A DNA stretch of 64,000 nt. Source: Halichondria panicea (Eukaryota > Porifera > Demospongiae > Suberitida > Halichondriidae). The notes under the pieces are model-generated. The model saw only the letters and a program-made list of their open reading frames with translations, did no database searches and was not told the DNA's origin. Every line of letters begins with the position of its first letter. Position 1 is the stretch's first letter. The translations under genes were made by a program, and so were the position numbers. Positions 34,579-45,610 of this stretch are shown in pieces. The DNA is taken from positions 12,386,632 to 12,450,631 of the forward strand of contig NC_087377.1 of NCBI RefSeq assembly GCF_963675165.1, given 5' to 3'.

Positions 34579-37500
34579 ATGATGGGAGAAATGGAATTTC
34601 TTGTCCAAAGATGTCTCCTGCTTTGTCTCTACATAACATCAGCTCTAGGTGTTGCAAGTAAGTTCATGTGGTTGTGTATGAGGCTAGAGCTTGAGGCCTA
34701 GACTCTAGCTAGCTTTAATCTCAGGGAGTGTATGAAGATACATACACTCCTGCTTTAATTAATAGCTTTTTGCTGATGATTGTACATGTAGAGTTGGGAT
34801 GCAAATAATAGTGATTGGAAGTGGTTAGTGACAGGAACTGGAAACAAAAGCAGAGATTCTTCACACTTTGTTTCCTGTCATATTTCCCTGTATAAGTTTA
34901 GTACCGTAATTTAGCTCCGTGTTAGCCTCGTTCCCAGGCCGATCCATCGACTAGGAGTCGACCTAACGTTCAATTGGAGACGGATCGGCCTGGGAACGAG
35001 GCTAGCTCCGTGTATGCTCTCAAGTAACTAAAATCTAGCCATAGATTGTCTAGCTAGCTAGCTATGGCAAGTTTAAGTTGTTTACATTGTCTTGCTTCCA
35101 ACATAGATAGAGTAGAAGAGGGATTGGAAACGGAAGTACCCTCGAAGTCCATCCGTGTATCTCCGCGGTTTTAATCGAGGCTTACTTTTTAACACGAGGG
35201 CTAAACATGAATAATTCATGAGAATTGTTTTGCTCTCTGTAAGAAGTCCACGAGCAGTTCTGCTGCTAAACATCAACTTTCTCTAATACTTGAGGCCATT
35301 TGGGACACAGGACACTATTTAGTTACAAAGCCTTAGCTATATCAAAGGTACTATAGGAACACAAGCGTGAAAAGCGCTCTGTGTACCTCTAGCTACTTCA
35401 CGACAATCGAGATTATATTTTCTTTGTTTCCAATTGATACCTACTATCAGGGGGCATGTGATTCAGTAATGGGGGTAGCTCTGAGATGTATGCTTTGGAC
35501 ACAATAAGTTTCCCGGGCTTTTGTGGGAGTTATGAGGAGATACACGGATGGTCCCAGAGCCACTACGTAGACTTCACTGTAAAACATCACGTGAATCACT
35601 TCCGTTTGCAATCCCTCTTCTACTCTATCTATGCTTCCAAGAAGGCCCCACTCTCATTGCAGAACAGTCCCAACTCTTGTCAGAAGGAAGAAACGTCTTT
35701 GCCCGGTTTTTATCGACGCTTCATTTGCATAATTATGTGGTGCAGTTACCGGATTAGTAATTCCTATTCCTCCTAGACGGACAGGAAGAGCCAGTAAGAT
35801 TTCTCACTTCCCTTGAACACGCTGGTTGTTCAGTCAAGGCAAGAAGCAAGTCGTGTTGGATCGTGTCCTCCAGAGGGTTGCTGCAGGTCAGCAATGTCTG
35901 GAATCATACGTGACAGGAAGGACCAACGACTGGAAAGACCATGCATGAACGTCGGCACAGTAGGCTGCGTGGGGTTGTGATTGGGCAATATTAGCTAGTA
36001 GTTTTATCTCCTCCGACCACTTTCTGACTTTGCTTGTCACATATTCAACAGTGTGGGATCTCGAGCCAATTGCAGCTTTAATTAATAGTAGAAATTTGCA
36101 ATGATAAGGAATGCAGTAATTCATTAGTCACAAGGCCAGAGGTCAGTCGAGGTAGTTGAGCCACTATAGCTACAGGTCGGTTAAACTTAATAAAATGTGT
36201 CTTATGAAATTGAGGCGATTTAAGTGCCATGTATGATTATGAGTGAAAAATGTTCAAATGTCGTATATTTAGAGGGTCACCTCTGATACAGGTTGGTTGG
36301 CAGAAGTTCAAAGTTGAAATGCAGTCAAGTATGACCACTAATTGCATTAGTGAAGTATAGACATACACTGTGTGAATGAGATGGCATGACTGACTGGCTG
36401 CACTTCAACTTCTACTGCTGTCAACCAACCTGAAGTCCTCTGTAGGTAGCTAAAAATACTATATAGTACAAGCTATACTTATACTAACTCAGGTCTTGCT
36501 ATATTAATTACTATCTCAAATCATATTTTTCGGTATAAATTATGATTATAGATTAATATTTTATTTTACTGTCATTTCTCTACCAAAAGAGGCGTCTCTA
36601 ATGTCGAACACGAGTGTAGCATGTCCTGGTGAGGCTGTTTTGTTCACATGCTCTTCGCCTGGTACTTCGTTGACATGGCAAGTGGATCTACTATCACCAG
36701 CAGGGACGTCACTGCAAAGTTTCTTCCTTCCCTCACAAATTGGTGGTCGAAGAACACTTGGACCTGGAGTGATCATGTTTGAGGCTGTTCTTGTGAGCAA
36801 TGATGGTGGAACTCTGACATCCACTCTCATCAACCTCAGTGAAGTGTCTGTACTGGATGATAGCAATGTCACCTGTACTGTTACTAACAATGGTCCTATG
36901 TCACAGCAGCAAACCATCATGGTTGCTGGTGAGTATTTATACTTCATAATTATACCTGAGATTTTTAACTTTCAGTTGTCCCAACACTTCCACTCAATCC
37001 AAGCGTATCCTTCATTCAAAACCAGCTCAGTTCGTCCATTATCACTCTGGAGTGGGACCCTCCCTCCTCTACTGGTGGTGTGTCTGTCAGCTATGTTCTC
37101 ACCATCTCCCAAACACCTCTCTCTGGGTCAGCAGTCACCATGGAGACCACCTCCACACAGATCACTGTTTCCTATAACACACCCTACAATGTGACCATCA
37201 GAGCTGTCAACTGTGCTGGAATGAGTCAAGAAAGTTCAATTGTGGATCTAAGTAAGCTATACTTCATGGTGACTGCCGTCATTGATTATAGGCTGCAATT
37301 GTATATAAGTAGGCTATTTTATGATCATAAAACATAAATGCCTTTATCAATCAATGCAGTTGTGTGCCCCACACCATCTACTGCTACTGGTGTGACTATC
37401 ACCAACACACCTCCTGTCACTATTGGTGGATCCATGCTCACTTTCACTTGCAGTGGAGACAATGAAGTGAGAACCTCAACCTGTGGCACTAGTGGATGGT

Positions 37501-38566
37501 CTCCTAACCCTGGGACCTTTGACTGCAGCAGTCCGATTACAGGTATATAATCTTAATCAAAAATGTGTACATGCTTCTTTTCATTGGTGTCCTCATTAGA
37601 TCCCCCAGTCACCTGTGGCTCTCCTGATGCACCATCCAGAGGTAGTGTGGACATCAATGGTGGGACACCACCCTTCTCACTGGGTTCAGAGGTCACCTAT
37701 CGCTGTGACGAGGGACTGTTCCCCTTTGATGTGAGGACCAGCACATGCACTGATGTGGGGGGTAGGGGAGAGTGGGTGGAGAATCCTGGGAGCTTGATGT
37801 GCAGGGAGAGACCAGGTGAAATGTAGTTGATCAGAACAAAATTTTCCTGCGAAAAAATAATTTCTGTCTGCATGATCTGTCTACAATTGTATTCAATGGC
37901 AGGTCATATAATATTGGGTGCTCATGTTGAGCTGATGAGATACAAACATCTGTCATGTGCTATAGTCATAGTATAATCATAATTATGATATAGATATATT
38001 TTCTGACCGTCCATATAATTATAGTCAACTGCACTGTACCTGTTGAGCCCTGCAACGGTGCTATAATGGACCATGAGAGGTTGAACGAGACAGTGTTGGA
38101 GGGAACAGTGCTGACTTACCAGTGTGACAATGGACTCTCATTGACTGGACCCAACACCATTACTTGCACTAATGCTGGAGTCTGGAGCACTGAGCCTGAG
38201 GCAATCATGTGTGTACTTATGACTGAAGGTGATATATAATTATATAGATGAGCTTTGTAATTGTTTGCTATTTATATACTACCGGTACCTCATCTCACAG
38301 TTTCTACTGTCGCTTCCTTGTCCACTTCTGCAACTGTCGCTATCAGTGTGGTCATCACTTTCATTGTCACTCTAGTCATTGGGTTCTTCACTGGACTGCT
38401 GGTGATGCATATTTTCTCTCGTAAGAAAGCAGTGTACTTCCCAGCAACTGAAGGACAATCTAATGTAGGACCCACTGCACCAACTGGTCCTGTTTATGAG
38501 GAGGTGTCACCCAAAGAGGAGATTGAACTCAACACAAACCAAGCATACGGACCAGTAGGACTGTGA
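34579..38566 (+). CDS. Receptor B: signal-Ig-FN3-CCP x3-TM-tyrosine tail
   Basis: Exons: 34579-34657 (signal peptide, MEFLVQRCLLLCLYITSALG; the second or third ATG may be used), 36590-36928 (Ig-like, TSVACPGEAVLFTCSSPGTS), 36976-37251 (FN3), 37360-37542 (CCP1, diverged from those of A, E and F), 37600-37815 (CCP2, CGSPDAPSRGSVDI), 38025-38228 (CCP3) and 38301-38566 (membrane span VAISVVITFIVTLVIGFF, RKK, tail). All phase 1; about 520 residues with no lesion seen. The tail has VYEEVSPKEEIEL and ends NQAYGPVGL. YEEV resembles a Src-family SH2 ligand (pYEEI) and NQAY an NxxY PTB-type site, so phosphotyrosine signalling is likely. Intron 1 is 1.9 kb and full of transposon pieces. The signal exon matches that of gene E, but its upstream sequence is replaced by a transposon. 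The call is strong; the promoter is unknown. Confidence 0.85.
34925..35002. mobile_element. Mini GCCTCG-family palindrome, TA-flanked
   Basis: GCCTCGTTCCCAGGCCGATC faces its complement with a centre of about 38 bp. TA lies on both sides. It sits in intron 1 of gene B. Confidence 0.8.
35102..35633. mobile_element. Inverted-repeat element in intron 1 of gene B
   Basis: CATAGATAGAGTAGAAGAGG at 35102 faces its complement at about 35614-35633. The arms run about 36 bp with one mismatch (through GGAAACGGAAGT). Similar ends (AGGGATTGG.AAC) occur near 20905, 51250 and 51885. Confidence 0.7.
36278..36432. mobile_element. Small foldback repeat in intron 1 of gene B
   Basis: AGGTTGGTTGGCAGAAGTTC at the left faces the complement of TGTCAACCAACCT at the right, with imperfect arms of about 40 bp. 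No coding content. Confidence 0.65.
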
Positions 38567-39287
38567 AACTCATTCACTTTAATATTCAACGAGTTATAAT
38601 TAATTGCGATCATTCTGGCATTTCATTTGTTCTACAGACTATCATGATAGAGGCTATAGTGTTTTATCCTTCGTATATTATAATTATATAACTATACGTA
38701 GAGATTTTCTCAATATAATAATTTATTTTGCATTCCCTAATACAAGCAGGAGGTTATTTTTTGCTGTAAATTTGTCATTATTATAACGTGGTGTTTTTGA
38801 CTTCCTCAAAGAAATAGAATGAAGTGGTGTGGTTCCTTTGAAACAAGTGATCAAACTCGACAGTTATTATAACTATGCCTCGGTGTGGTGGTAGTATATG
38901 CATTATACTCTAGCTTTCAGTATACTATTGTTCTCCTTGCAACTTTTATTATAATGTATATTCAGCATCAGATACGTTCATTGAGAACAATGTAAACAAT
39001 ACATGTACGTAGCACTGCATCTGTTCACATATTTAGCAAAGAGTAGTAAGAAAAAACAACAATTAAGCTACATTAATTATACATCTGCATGTTACTGTTC
39101 TGTCAGATTTGTCCAGATTCCTGCAGCAAATAATTATAAATCACAGTACATAAAGTATTTGTAAGAAAAACAATTATTATAATGAGTGGTGCAAGCTGTG
39201 CAGTGAAAATGCCTCTCGCCATGTTTTGCTTCTGTCACTCAAAAAGTGATTATAGAGACAGAAAGTAGACATTACGCAATGCCGGAC
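38567..39287. other. Shared 3' spacer between receptor B and the minus-strand partner
   Basis: This intergenic block recurs after gene E (56640-57270). Shared phrases are CATTCTGGCATTTC, GTGATCAAACTCGACAG, AACAATGTAAACAATACATG and AATGCCTCTCGCCATGTTT. It marks one duplicated unit joining the receptor 3' end to the convergent partner gene. Confidence 0.75.
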
Positions 39288-41050
39288 TCACATTGGATCG
39301 TGTTGTTCTACTCTCCCTCTAAGGATCATTCTCCCTAGCAGCTGATGGAGTGAAGTGAGATAGTCCACTCCAGCAGACTGCACCAAGGCATTGTCACAGC
39401 TCTGTGACGTGGGTGGAGGGGGAGTACATGTAAATAACTGGAGAATATACATTACCTATTAAACAATGGACACAAAAGTGTTTTGGAGCAAACGTTAACC
39501 TGTGCTATTGTAAATAATGTCTTCTATACAGCGTTGGAGCAACATTATTGAACACACTCAAAGAAAATGGATAACGAAACAGAAAGAGAGTATTAGAACA
39601 ACATTGAACACATGCATGCACTCAAATAAATGTAGCGTAGTCACAGTGCAACACAAATACAAGCAATTAAATGTACTGTGGAATCCACTGCTCTGTTTCA
39701 GTGAAGCACTGGTGTCTAAGAAATTTCAACCCACACACTATCACTATAAAACAACTGGAGAGCTAGCTACTTTCATACATCTACTCATCTCACCAGTTTG
39801 AGCAGTGTCTCCAAGAGGTTGATATGCTTAGGGTAGTGTCTGTGTCGTAGTGTCTCAGCACAGAGGGGGAGGAGGGAGGACATTCGGTCACCACACCCAT
39901 TACACTACTCAGCTCTCCAGCAGGAGAAGGAACTGGAGGGGGTGTACAATGGGTTAAAACTACCATTATTATTATAAGTACTCTACCTCAATGGACAACA
40001 CACAACACATTCACAAGCTGTACACAACACTTGTGTCACTGGCTGATACAGTGACCACCACATTTATCTACCTATACTATACAGCACATCTACAAAAGTG
40101 CACCTAATCCACATGTCACATCAACATACCTTTATCCCATACCACACTCAATCTCATCTCCACACACAACATGCATGCACACACCCTCACCCCTCATTCT
40201 CTCCCACGGCTCTCCCGGCTTGTGATAGTGTGAGTCTATACATCCTCCCCTCCTCATTTTGGGAGCCAATGAACCACACGAGTACATCTGCTGGTCTGTA
40301 TGAGTCGGGTCGTCATGGATACGATGTACCACCCCAAATACAGACGGTCCAGGATCAATACCACAGGAGCTGAGGAAGGGGGAGGATGAACAATAGTAAA
40401 ACAATTCAATCGTAAACACAATCATCAATAGCTAAGCGTATTACATCTTTCAGACAGCTGTTCAGGTAGTAACACAGTCGAAAGGGCTTTCAGCGCTCAA
40501 TGTACAACAATATTGAAAGCCAAGCAGCAGCTCACAAGGTTAGAGAAAGAGATAGTTGAGTGCTGTACAAGTAATAAACTGAGCAAACAAATAAATTTTA
40601 CAATCTTGACAGTACACCTCAAATTATCAGCACAGTCTACAGTCTGTACAGTGTCTCACCATAGGCCTTGGTAATACTGGTGAGAGCAACAGCTGTAGTT
40701 ATAGTGTGGTAACAGTGAGTTTTTCTTACTTTCACTCTTCTGGGAAGCATCCCAGGAAGTTACCACTGGTCAGACAGCTACAGGCGGCTAAAGAAATTAA
40801 GGGGCGGGATATGAACTGATAACATTAGTAGACTAAGAGTCGTCATGGAAACACTCCAACAACAGTACTAAAAAAAGTCAAAATCTACACCTTAATGACC
40901 AAAGATTTCACTGTATGCAAAAATCCCATCACCCACTCACCACTTTGTGGATGTTCTGCTCTACAAGCTGCACTCCCCTGGTCTGTGTGACCATCCTCCA
41001 GGTCTCCTGAGAGTAGAGCCTCACACCCTCAGCCATAATATAGTACCTGA
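39288..41050 (-). pseudogene. HEAT-like convergent partner gene, copy 1
   Basis: Minus-strand exons, 5' to 3' of the gene: about 40940-41047 (AEGVRLYSQETWRMVTQTRG, QLVEQNIHK), about 40210-40375 (DPGPSVFGVVHRIHDDP, QQMYSCGSLAPKMRRGG), 39794 to about 39930 (MSSLLPLCAETLRHRHYPKH, INLLETLLKL) and 39288 to about 39401 (CDNALVQSAGVDYLTSLHQL, LGRMILRGRVEQHDPM-stop). The repeated leucine-rich helices look like HEAT/ARM repeats. The family is not recognised, so no function is given. In the third exon one base is missing relative to the copy at 62.9 kb (GTAATGGGTGTGG for GTGAGTGGATGTGG), which breaks the frame upstream of MSSLL. Some exons seen elsewhere (GKRVFKRYLELFL) were not found here. I therefore call it a probable pseudogene, though it is the best preserved copy. 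Confidence 0.5.
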
Positions 41051-42200
41051 GGAGGAGGTAGAGATAGTGAAATACAGTGGGACAATAAACAAAGAACCTT
41101 CAGAGAAAAGGGACACTGTACTGATAAGGAAAATGCTTCCGTGTCGTAAATATTAATAAACAATAGACAGTACGAAATCATTCAACCAATATGCACATTC
41201 TGTACTATAGGGTGAGTAGATTTGGTAAAGAGGTTGTAATAATAATAATAATAATGTTATAGTTATATACTACATTGTATTAGTCACTAGTGGAATTCAA
41301 AGTGAAAGAAATGGACAACTATACTGCCACTATTATCAAACAGGATTGTTATAGTTTTAGGGATTTATGGCAGTAAACCCACCGCTTAAGCACAAGGGCG
41401 TAGCCCGAGGGCGAGGTGGTTTACACCAACCAGTATGCACATTCTGTACTATATATAGGGTGGATAGATTTGGTTATAATAATTATGTTATACTTATTGT
41501 TCACTATATCAAAATTTATGGCAGTCAACCTCCGAGGACGAGGGCGAAGCCCCGAGGCCAAGGATGGTTTACATTTGCTATAAATTCAAATGTAGTGGAC
41601 AATAAGTGTTATATATATAGATCTACCCACTTGAATGAAAAGTACTTGCCAGCTAAGTTACCTCGATCACCTTGGATATAACTAGCTAACAGTCTCATAA
41701 ACTATTAAAAACGAACAAAAAGTTTGTGCGTATAGCTTGAAGCCAGTGCTAAGCTTCTAGCTCGATGCATTAACTTTTCAATGTCCAAGCAATGAGCCCC
41801 ACCCATCCTCCAGCCTTCCTGGTGTTTAGCGAGCCCCAACTATCTGTCCTACCCTTGTCAACAAGTGTCTATGTAGATCTAGTATAAAATCAGTGTGCCA
41901 TCAAGGCAAGGGAGTTTATGAGGAATGTGCTCTATATATATAGGGCTGGGGTTTATGGTAGTTAAACCCCACCCAGTTGCTATGATACAGACCCCAAGTG
42001 GGGTATATAATAATATAATAATAGGTGTCTTATATATCATGTGTATAATAGGTGTCGTACTAAGAGAGAGGATGAACAATATAAGAAGGCTATAATAGGC
42101 TTATAACCGATTATGATAACGCAGTAATTTTTATTCTAGAATAATGGCGAAAAATATTTGGTGCTATAATAACAGGCCTATAAGATGCATATAATTATTG
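41051..42200. other. Spacer between copy 1 of the partner gene and receptor C
   Basis: No gene. A repeated phrase TATGGCAGT.AACC with CGAGG (about 41365-41420, 41517-41565 and 41950) indicates a small dispersed repeat. TTTGTGCGTATAGC (41725) and (AAT)n near 41240 are also seen. Confidence 0.45.
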
Positions 42201-42355
42201 TGTACACTGTATGGTGATGTTGGTGTGTACACTGTATGGTGATGTTGGTGTGTACACTGTATGGTGATGTTAGTGTGTACACTGTATGGTGATGTTGGTG
42301 TGTACACTGTATGGTGATGTTAGTGACAACTGTATACACTGTATGGTGATATCGG
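42201..42355. repeat. 25 bp minisatellite, five copies plus a degenerate one
   Basis: The unit is TGTACACTGTATGGTGATGT plus TGGTG, at 42201, 42226, 42251, 42276 and 42301. A sixth, diverged copy ends in GATATCGGTG. There are no spacers between units, so it is not a CRISPR array. It lies about 360 bp upstream of gene C. Confidence 0.95.
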
Positions 42356-42371
42356 TGTGTGTACATAAAAA

Positions 42372-42640
42372 TAAGCTGTTTAAGCAAACTATAGACACTT
42401 TCATGGACTGCTTTAACTGTAATGAGACGGTGGTTGAAATAATTCTAAAACTTGTAGGCGATTTTCAAATATTATAGCTTCACAATCATTCCCCATGTTA
42501 TAATGAAGTCATTACGGTAAAAAGTTATTGTATCCGTTTTACCGCTGTGCACGTGCAATGAAGCTCAATGCACGGCTCTATGAGCATCTTGTTATAATTA
42601 TATTAGTCTACGAAAACTGGAAGTGTAATTAAAAGAAGCT
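42372..42640 (+). promoter_or_regulatory. Conserved upstream block of receptor C-type genes
   Basis: This block, with TTACGGTAAAAAGTTATTGT, ATCCGTTTT and GCAATGAAGCTCAA, recurs at 45340-45580 (before C') and 47040-47140 (before D). Downstream, the 42610-42713 stretch is also shared with D, right up to the start codon. Conservation at the same place in three copies may reflect common descent only, but it is where the promoter and 5' UTR should be. Confidence 0.45.
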
Positions 42641-42713
42641 ATGAATAAATTATCATAAAGGAAGTAAACAAGGAGGTTGTGTAAACCTTCTCACTGTCAA
42701 GAAATAATTTGAG

Positions 42714-44317
42714 ATGACACTAATAGAGATAATAAAGCTCATTAGAGTTCTTCTGATTTGCTTTCTGGCTGGCTTCAGCACTGGTAAGACTGACTATTCA
42801 ATTATAGATTTCCTTACATTGCTGCATGTTTCGTAAAGCACAATATTCAGTGAGTGTGGAGAGACCATGTCCAATGGAAACAGTCACTTTCACCTGCACT
42901 GCTCCTGGAGATTCCTTGAGATGGTCACCATCAGATGTTACTAGCATCACTATCCTCTCCTCCTTGGGTCTCAATGTACCACTAATGCAGTCAGATTACA
43001 CTGTGACACTGATTGCATTCAATGACACTACATTAACATCTACTCTGTCAAGAACAGCAGAGAATGGGATCACTGTGTCCTGTGTTGAGCTTAGTATACC
43101 TACTCTGACCACTATAGGATCTTCAACAATCCGATTGGTTGGTGAGTTGCAGTTAGTGTCTCGTCAATTGTCTGTATACACTAAGTTACATAGATCCACC
43201 AGGATCACCTTCCACAATAAGATACTCCATTCTGAGCAGCTCAGCTAATGAAGTCAGCGTATCTGTGCAGTGGGACCCTCCAACTGAGATTGGTGGTAGA
43301 GATGACCTCACCTACACAGTGACCGTCTCACCTCCGGCCCAGCTCTCTGCTACTGTCCTCACATCCACCTCTGTCACTGTGACTGCTCAATACGATGTGG
43401 ACTACACTGTAAGTGTTATGGCTACCAATTGTGCTGGGAACAGTACAACTGCTGACTACAACTTTAGGATTGGTGAGTATTATTATTTTGACACAAATTG
43501 TCAACTCCTTAATTCTCAGGTAAATGTCCTGTGTTGACCAACCCCATGAATGGAGCCTTTGGACCAGTCTCCAGCAGATTATCAGGATCCACAGTAATCA
43601 TCCAGTGTGACACTGGGTATGTATCTGCTGTTACAATGGTGACATGTGAGGGTACACTAATGTGGAGTCCAGACCCTGAGGCTATTGAGTGTACATTACT
43701 AACCACACCTACTCCCACAACTCGTGAGTTAAGCTCTTGGTTGTAGGAAATTAATACAAAATATCTATGTTAATCATTACACAGCTCCTCCAATAAACTG
43801 CACAGCTTCACTACCCTCACCACGGAATAGCATTATCAGTGATCATTCAGTACCAGCTTTTCCCGGTACACAAGTTACCCTCCAGTGCGACGATGAACTG
43901 TTCCCTGAGGGAATAATGACTGCTACCTGTCTAGCTACAGGAAAGTGGGACGAGGAGATCGTCTGCAGAGGCAAGTGTATTCATTACTTGAATATACACT
44001 TGTAATAATACTTCTCTCTTGAACAACCTACAGCTGCTCCTTTTAGTTGTGCCAGCCTATCTGATGGGAGTCGATTTGATGCAGCTGTCTCCATCGGCGT
44101 TGTTGTCACAGCAGTTGCGTTCACAATCATTGGATTATTGATAGGTCTCTTGATCATGTATTTGTTCATGCGTAAGAAGGCAGTATGCTCCCCAGCAGCT
44201 AAAGGACAAGCTAATGTTGGACCCACTACACCAGTTGGTCCTGTTTATGAGGAGGTGTCACCCAAAGAGGAGATTGAACTGAATACTAACCAGGCGTATG
44301 GACCAGTAGGACAGTGA
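42714..44317 (+). CDS. Receptor C: signal-Ig-FN3-CCP x2-TM-tyrosine tail
   Basis: Exons: 42714-42783 (signal peptide, MTLIEIIKLIRVLLICFLAG), 42839-43141 (Ig-like, VERPCPMETVTFTCTAPGDS), 43194-43472 (FN3, VQWDPPTEIGGRDDLTYTVT), 43520-43723 (CCP1, CPVLTNPMNGAFGP), 43785-43970 (CCP2, CTASLPSPRNSIISDHS) and 44034-44317 (membrane span VVVTAVAFTIIGLLIGLLIM, RKK, tail). About 441 residues, phase 1 throughout. The intron after CCP2 starts with GC (GCAAGT), a GC-AG intron. The extracellular part is clearly diverged from A, B, E and F and lacks the third CCP, yet the tail VYEEVSPKEEIELN..NQAYGPVG is the same as in B. So the signalling end is conserved while the ectodomain differs. No lesion is seen. 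Probably a cell-surface receptor; the ligand is unknown. Confidence 0.85.
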
Positions 44318-44427
44318 AACTTCTGTGTTAATGTGCATGCTCGTAAACGATTTTAACAACTGTAAGCAGCAACATCTGTTCATTAAAAGCCACTACATCT
44401 TTTGTATTAAAAAAGAAGCTATATTAA

Positions 44428-44480
44428 ATGAGTGGTGCGCTGTGCTAATGCCTCTCGCCATGTTTAGCTTCGCTCAATTA
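44428..44480. repeat. Unit-boundary repeat GTGGTGC..CTGTGCTAATGCC
   Basis: The block GCTAATGCCTCTCGCCATGT appears after genes C (44.45 kb), D (48.18 kb) and E (57.24 kb), and in variant form after B (39.21 kb). It marks the 3' edge of each receptor unit. Confidence 0.8.
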
Positions 44481-44533
44481 AGGTATTAGAGTGTTATAAT
44501 TATGTCATATAACACTCAAATACAAAGTATACT

Positions 44534-44582
44534 AATACCTCTTCTATGATCATAATTATAATACGATCATAGAAGAGGTATT
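44534..44582. repeat. 18 bp perfect hairpin downstream of gene C
   Basis: AATACCTCTTCTATGATC and GATCATAGAAGAGGTATT form the stem with a 13-base loop containing ATAATTAT. A weaker version lies after D at about 48252-48290. It could be a MITE core or part of a 3' end structure. Confidence 0.75.
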
Positions 44583-44624
44583 TGTATGCTTTGGATACTG
44601 TTAAGTTATTATTATGCCTCGGTG

Positions 44625-45094
44625 TGTATGTGCAAGCAAGGTATACGGCAGTGTGTGTTTGTATGTGTGCATGTGTGTATGTAGACTGCTACAGCTGCTC
44701 AAAGATCAATAAGCTGCAAGTAAAAGTTTCTATAGGGTTCTAGTAATGTTTTCATGGATTCTGATTCGTGGATTTCCAAAAGAATGCTTCGTTCTCGAGT
44801 TATGCCTAATTTTGGAATGCCATTGCAGCCTTTCAGAAGAGTGCATGTGTAGCAAAAGTTGTCCATGGAGTGTTGCTACTCAGTAGTTAGCTCTGTACTA
44901 GAACGCTAGAGAGCTGCAAGGCTCTATACACTGATGCAGCAGCCATAAACTTTGTACTTTTAGCATCCTCTTTAGCAACAATCATGATCATTTCGATCCC
45001 ACTCTAGATGCAAAAATATTCATCATGATAATCATATCACGTGTGTATTAGCAATATCAGCTAGTAGGTTTATGTTGGCACATCCACTGAGGCA
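44625..45094 (+). mobile_element. Dispersed CCTCGGTG MITE copy
   Basis: Starts TGCCTCGGTGTGTATG and ends near CACTGAGGCA. Internal order as in the 22.7 kb copy, with a deletion around the AGAGAGCTGCAAGGCTC region. It sits between gene C and pseudogene C'. Confidence 0.8.
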
Positions 45095-45610
45095 TCAGCA
45101 CCTGCGGTGCTTTCATTATTGTTTGCAATTGTTGGCAATGAATCCACACACAGTCAATAGAAGAGGAGCTTAATGGCAACAGAAATCTATTATCTGATGG
45201 CTTGGTAAACTAGAGCACTAATTTAAAAGTGCTAACCCTCAGCTGTCGACATGAATCTATACAAACTTGAAGCGTGTTACACAATAAATGCAGATGTATA
45301 ATGTGTATATGTGTGTACATGCATGGACACAAAATGAGCTGTTTGAACGAACTAGACACTTTCATAGGCTGCTTTAACTGCTGTACTTGAAACTTTTAGG
45401 CGATCTTCGAAGGCGACAAACCAATTGATTTAATCGTTGCTTTATAAATTCACGATCATAATTATATTCCCCATAATGATAAACTCGTTACGGTAAAAAG
45501 TTATTGTATCCGTTTTGCTGCTGTGCGATGAAGCTCAACGCACAGTGTGAATGCTCTACTGAGCATTGTTATGAAAATTAATACTTCCCAACAGTATGTT
45601 ATTTACACAG

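Noticed and set aside
34284-34661. 125-residue open frame overlapping the signal exon of gene B
   Set aside because: It lies in the transposon and reads through its terminal repeat in another frame; no domain is visible.
42201-42355. Possible CRISPR array
   Set aside because: The 25 bp units are directly adjacent with no unique spacers, and the genome is eukaryotic; it is a minisatellite.
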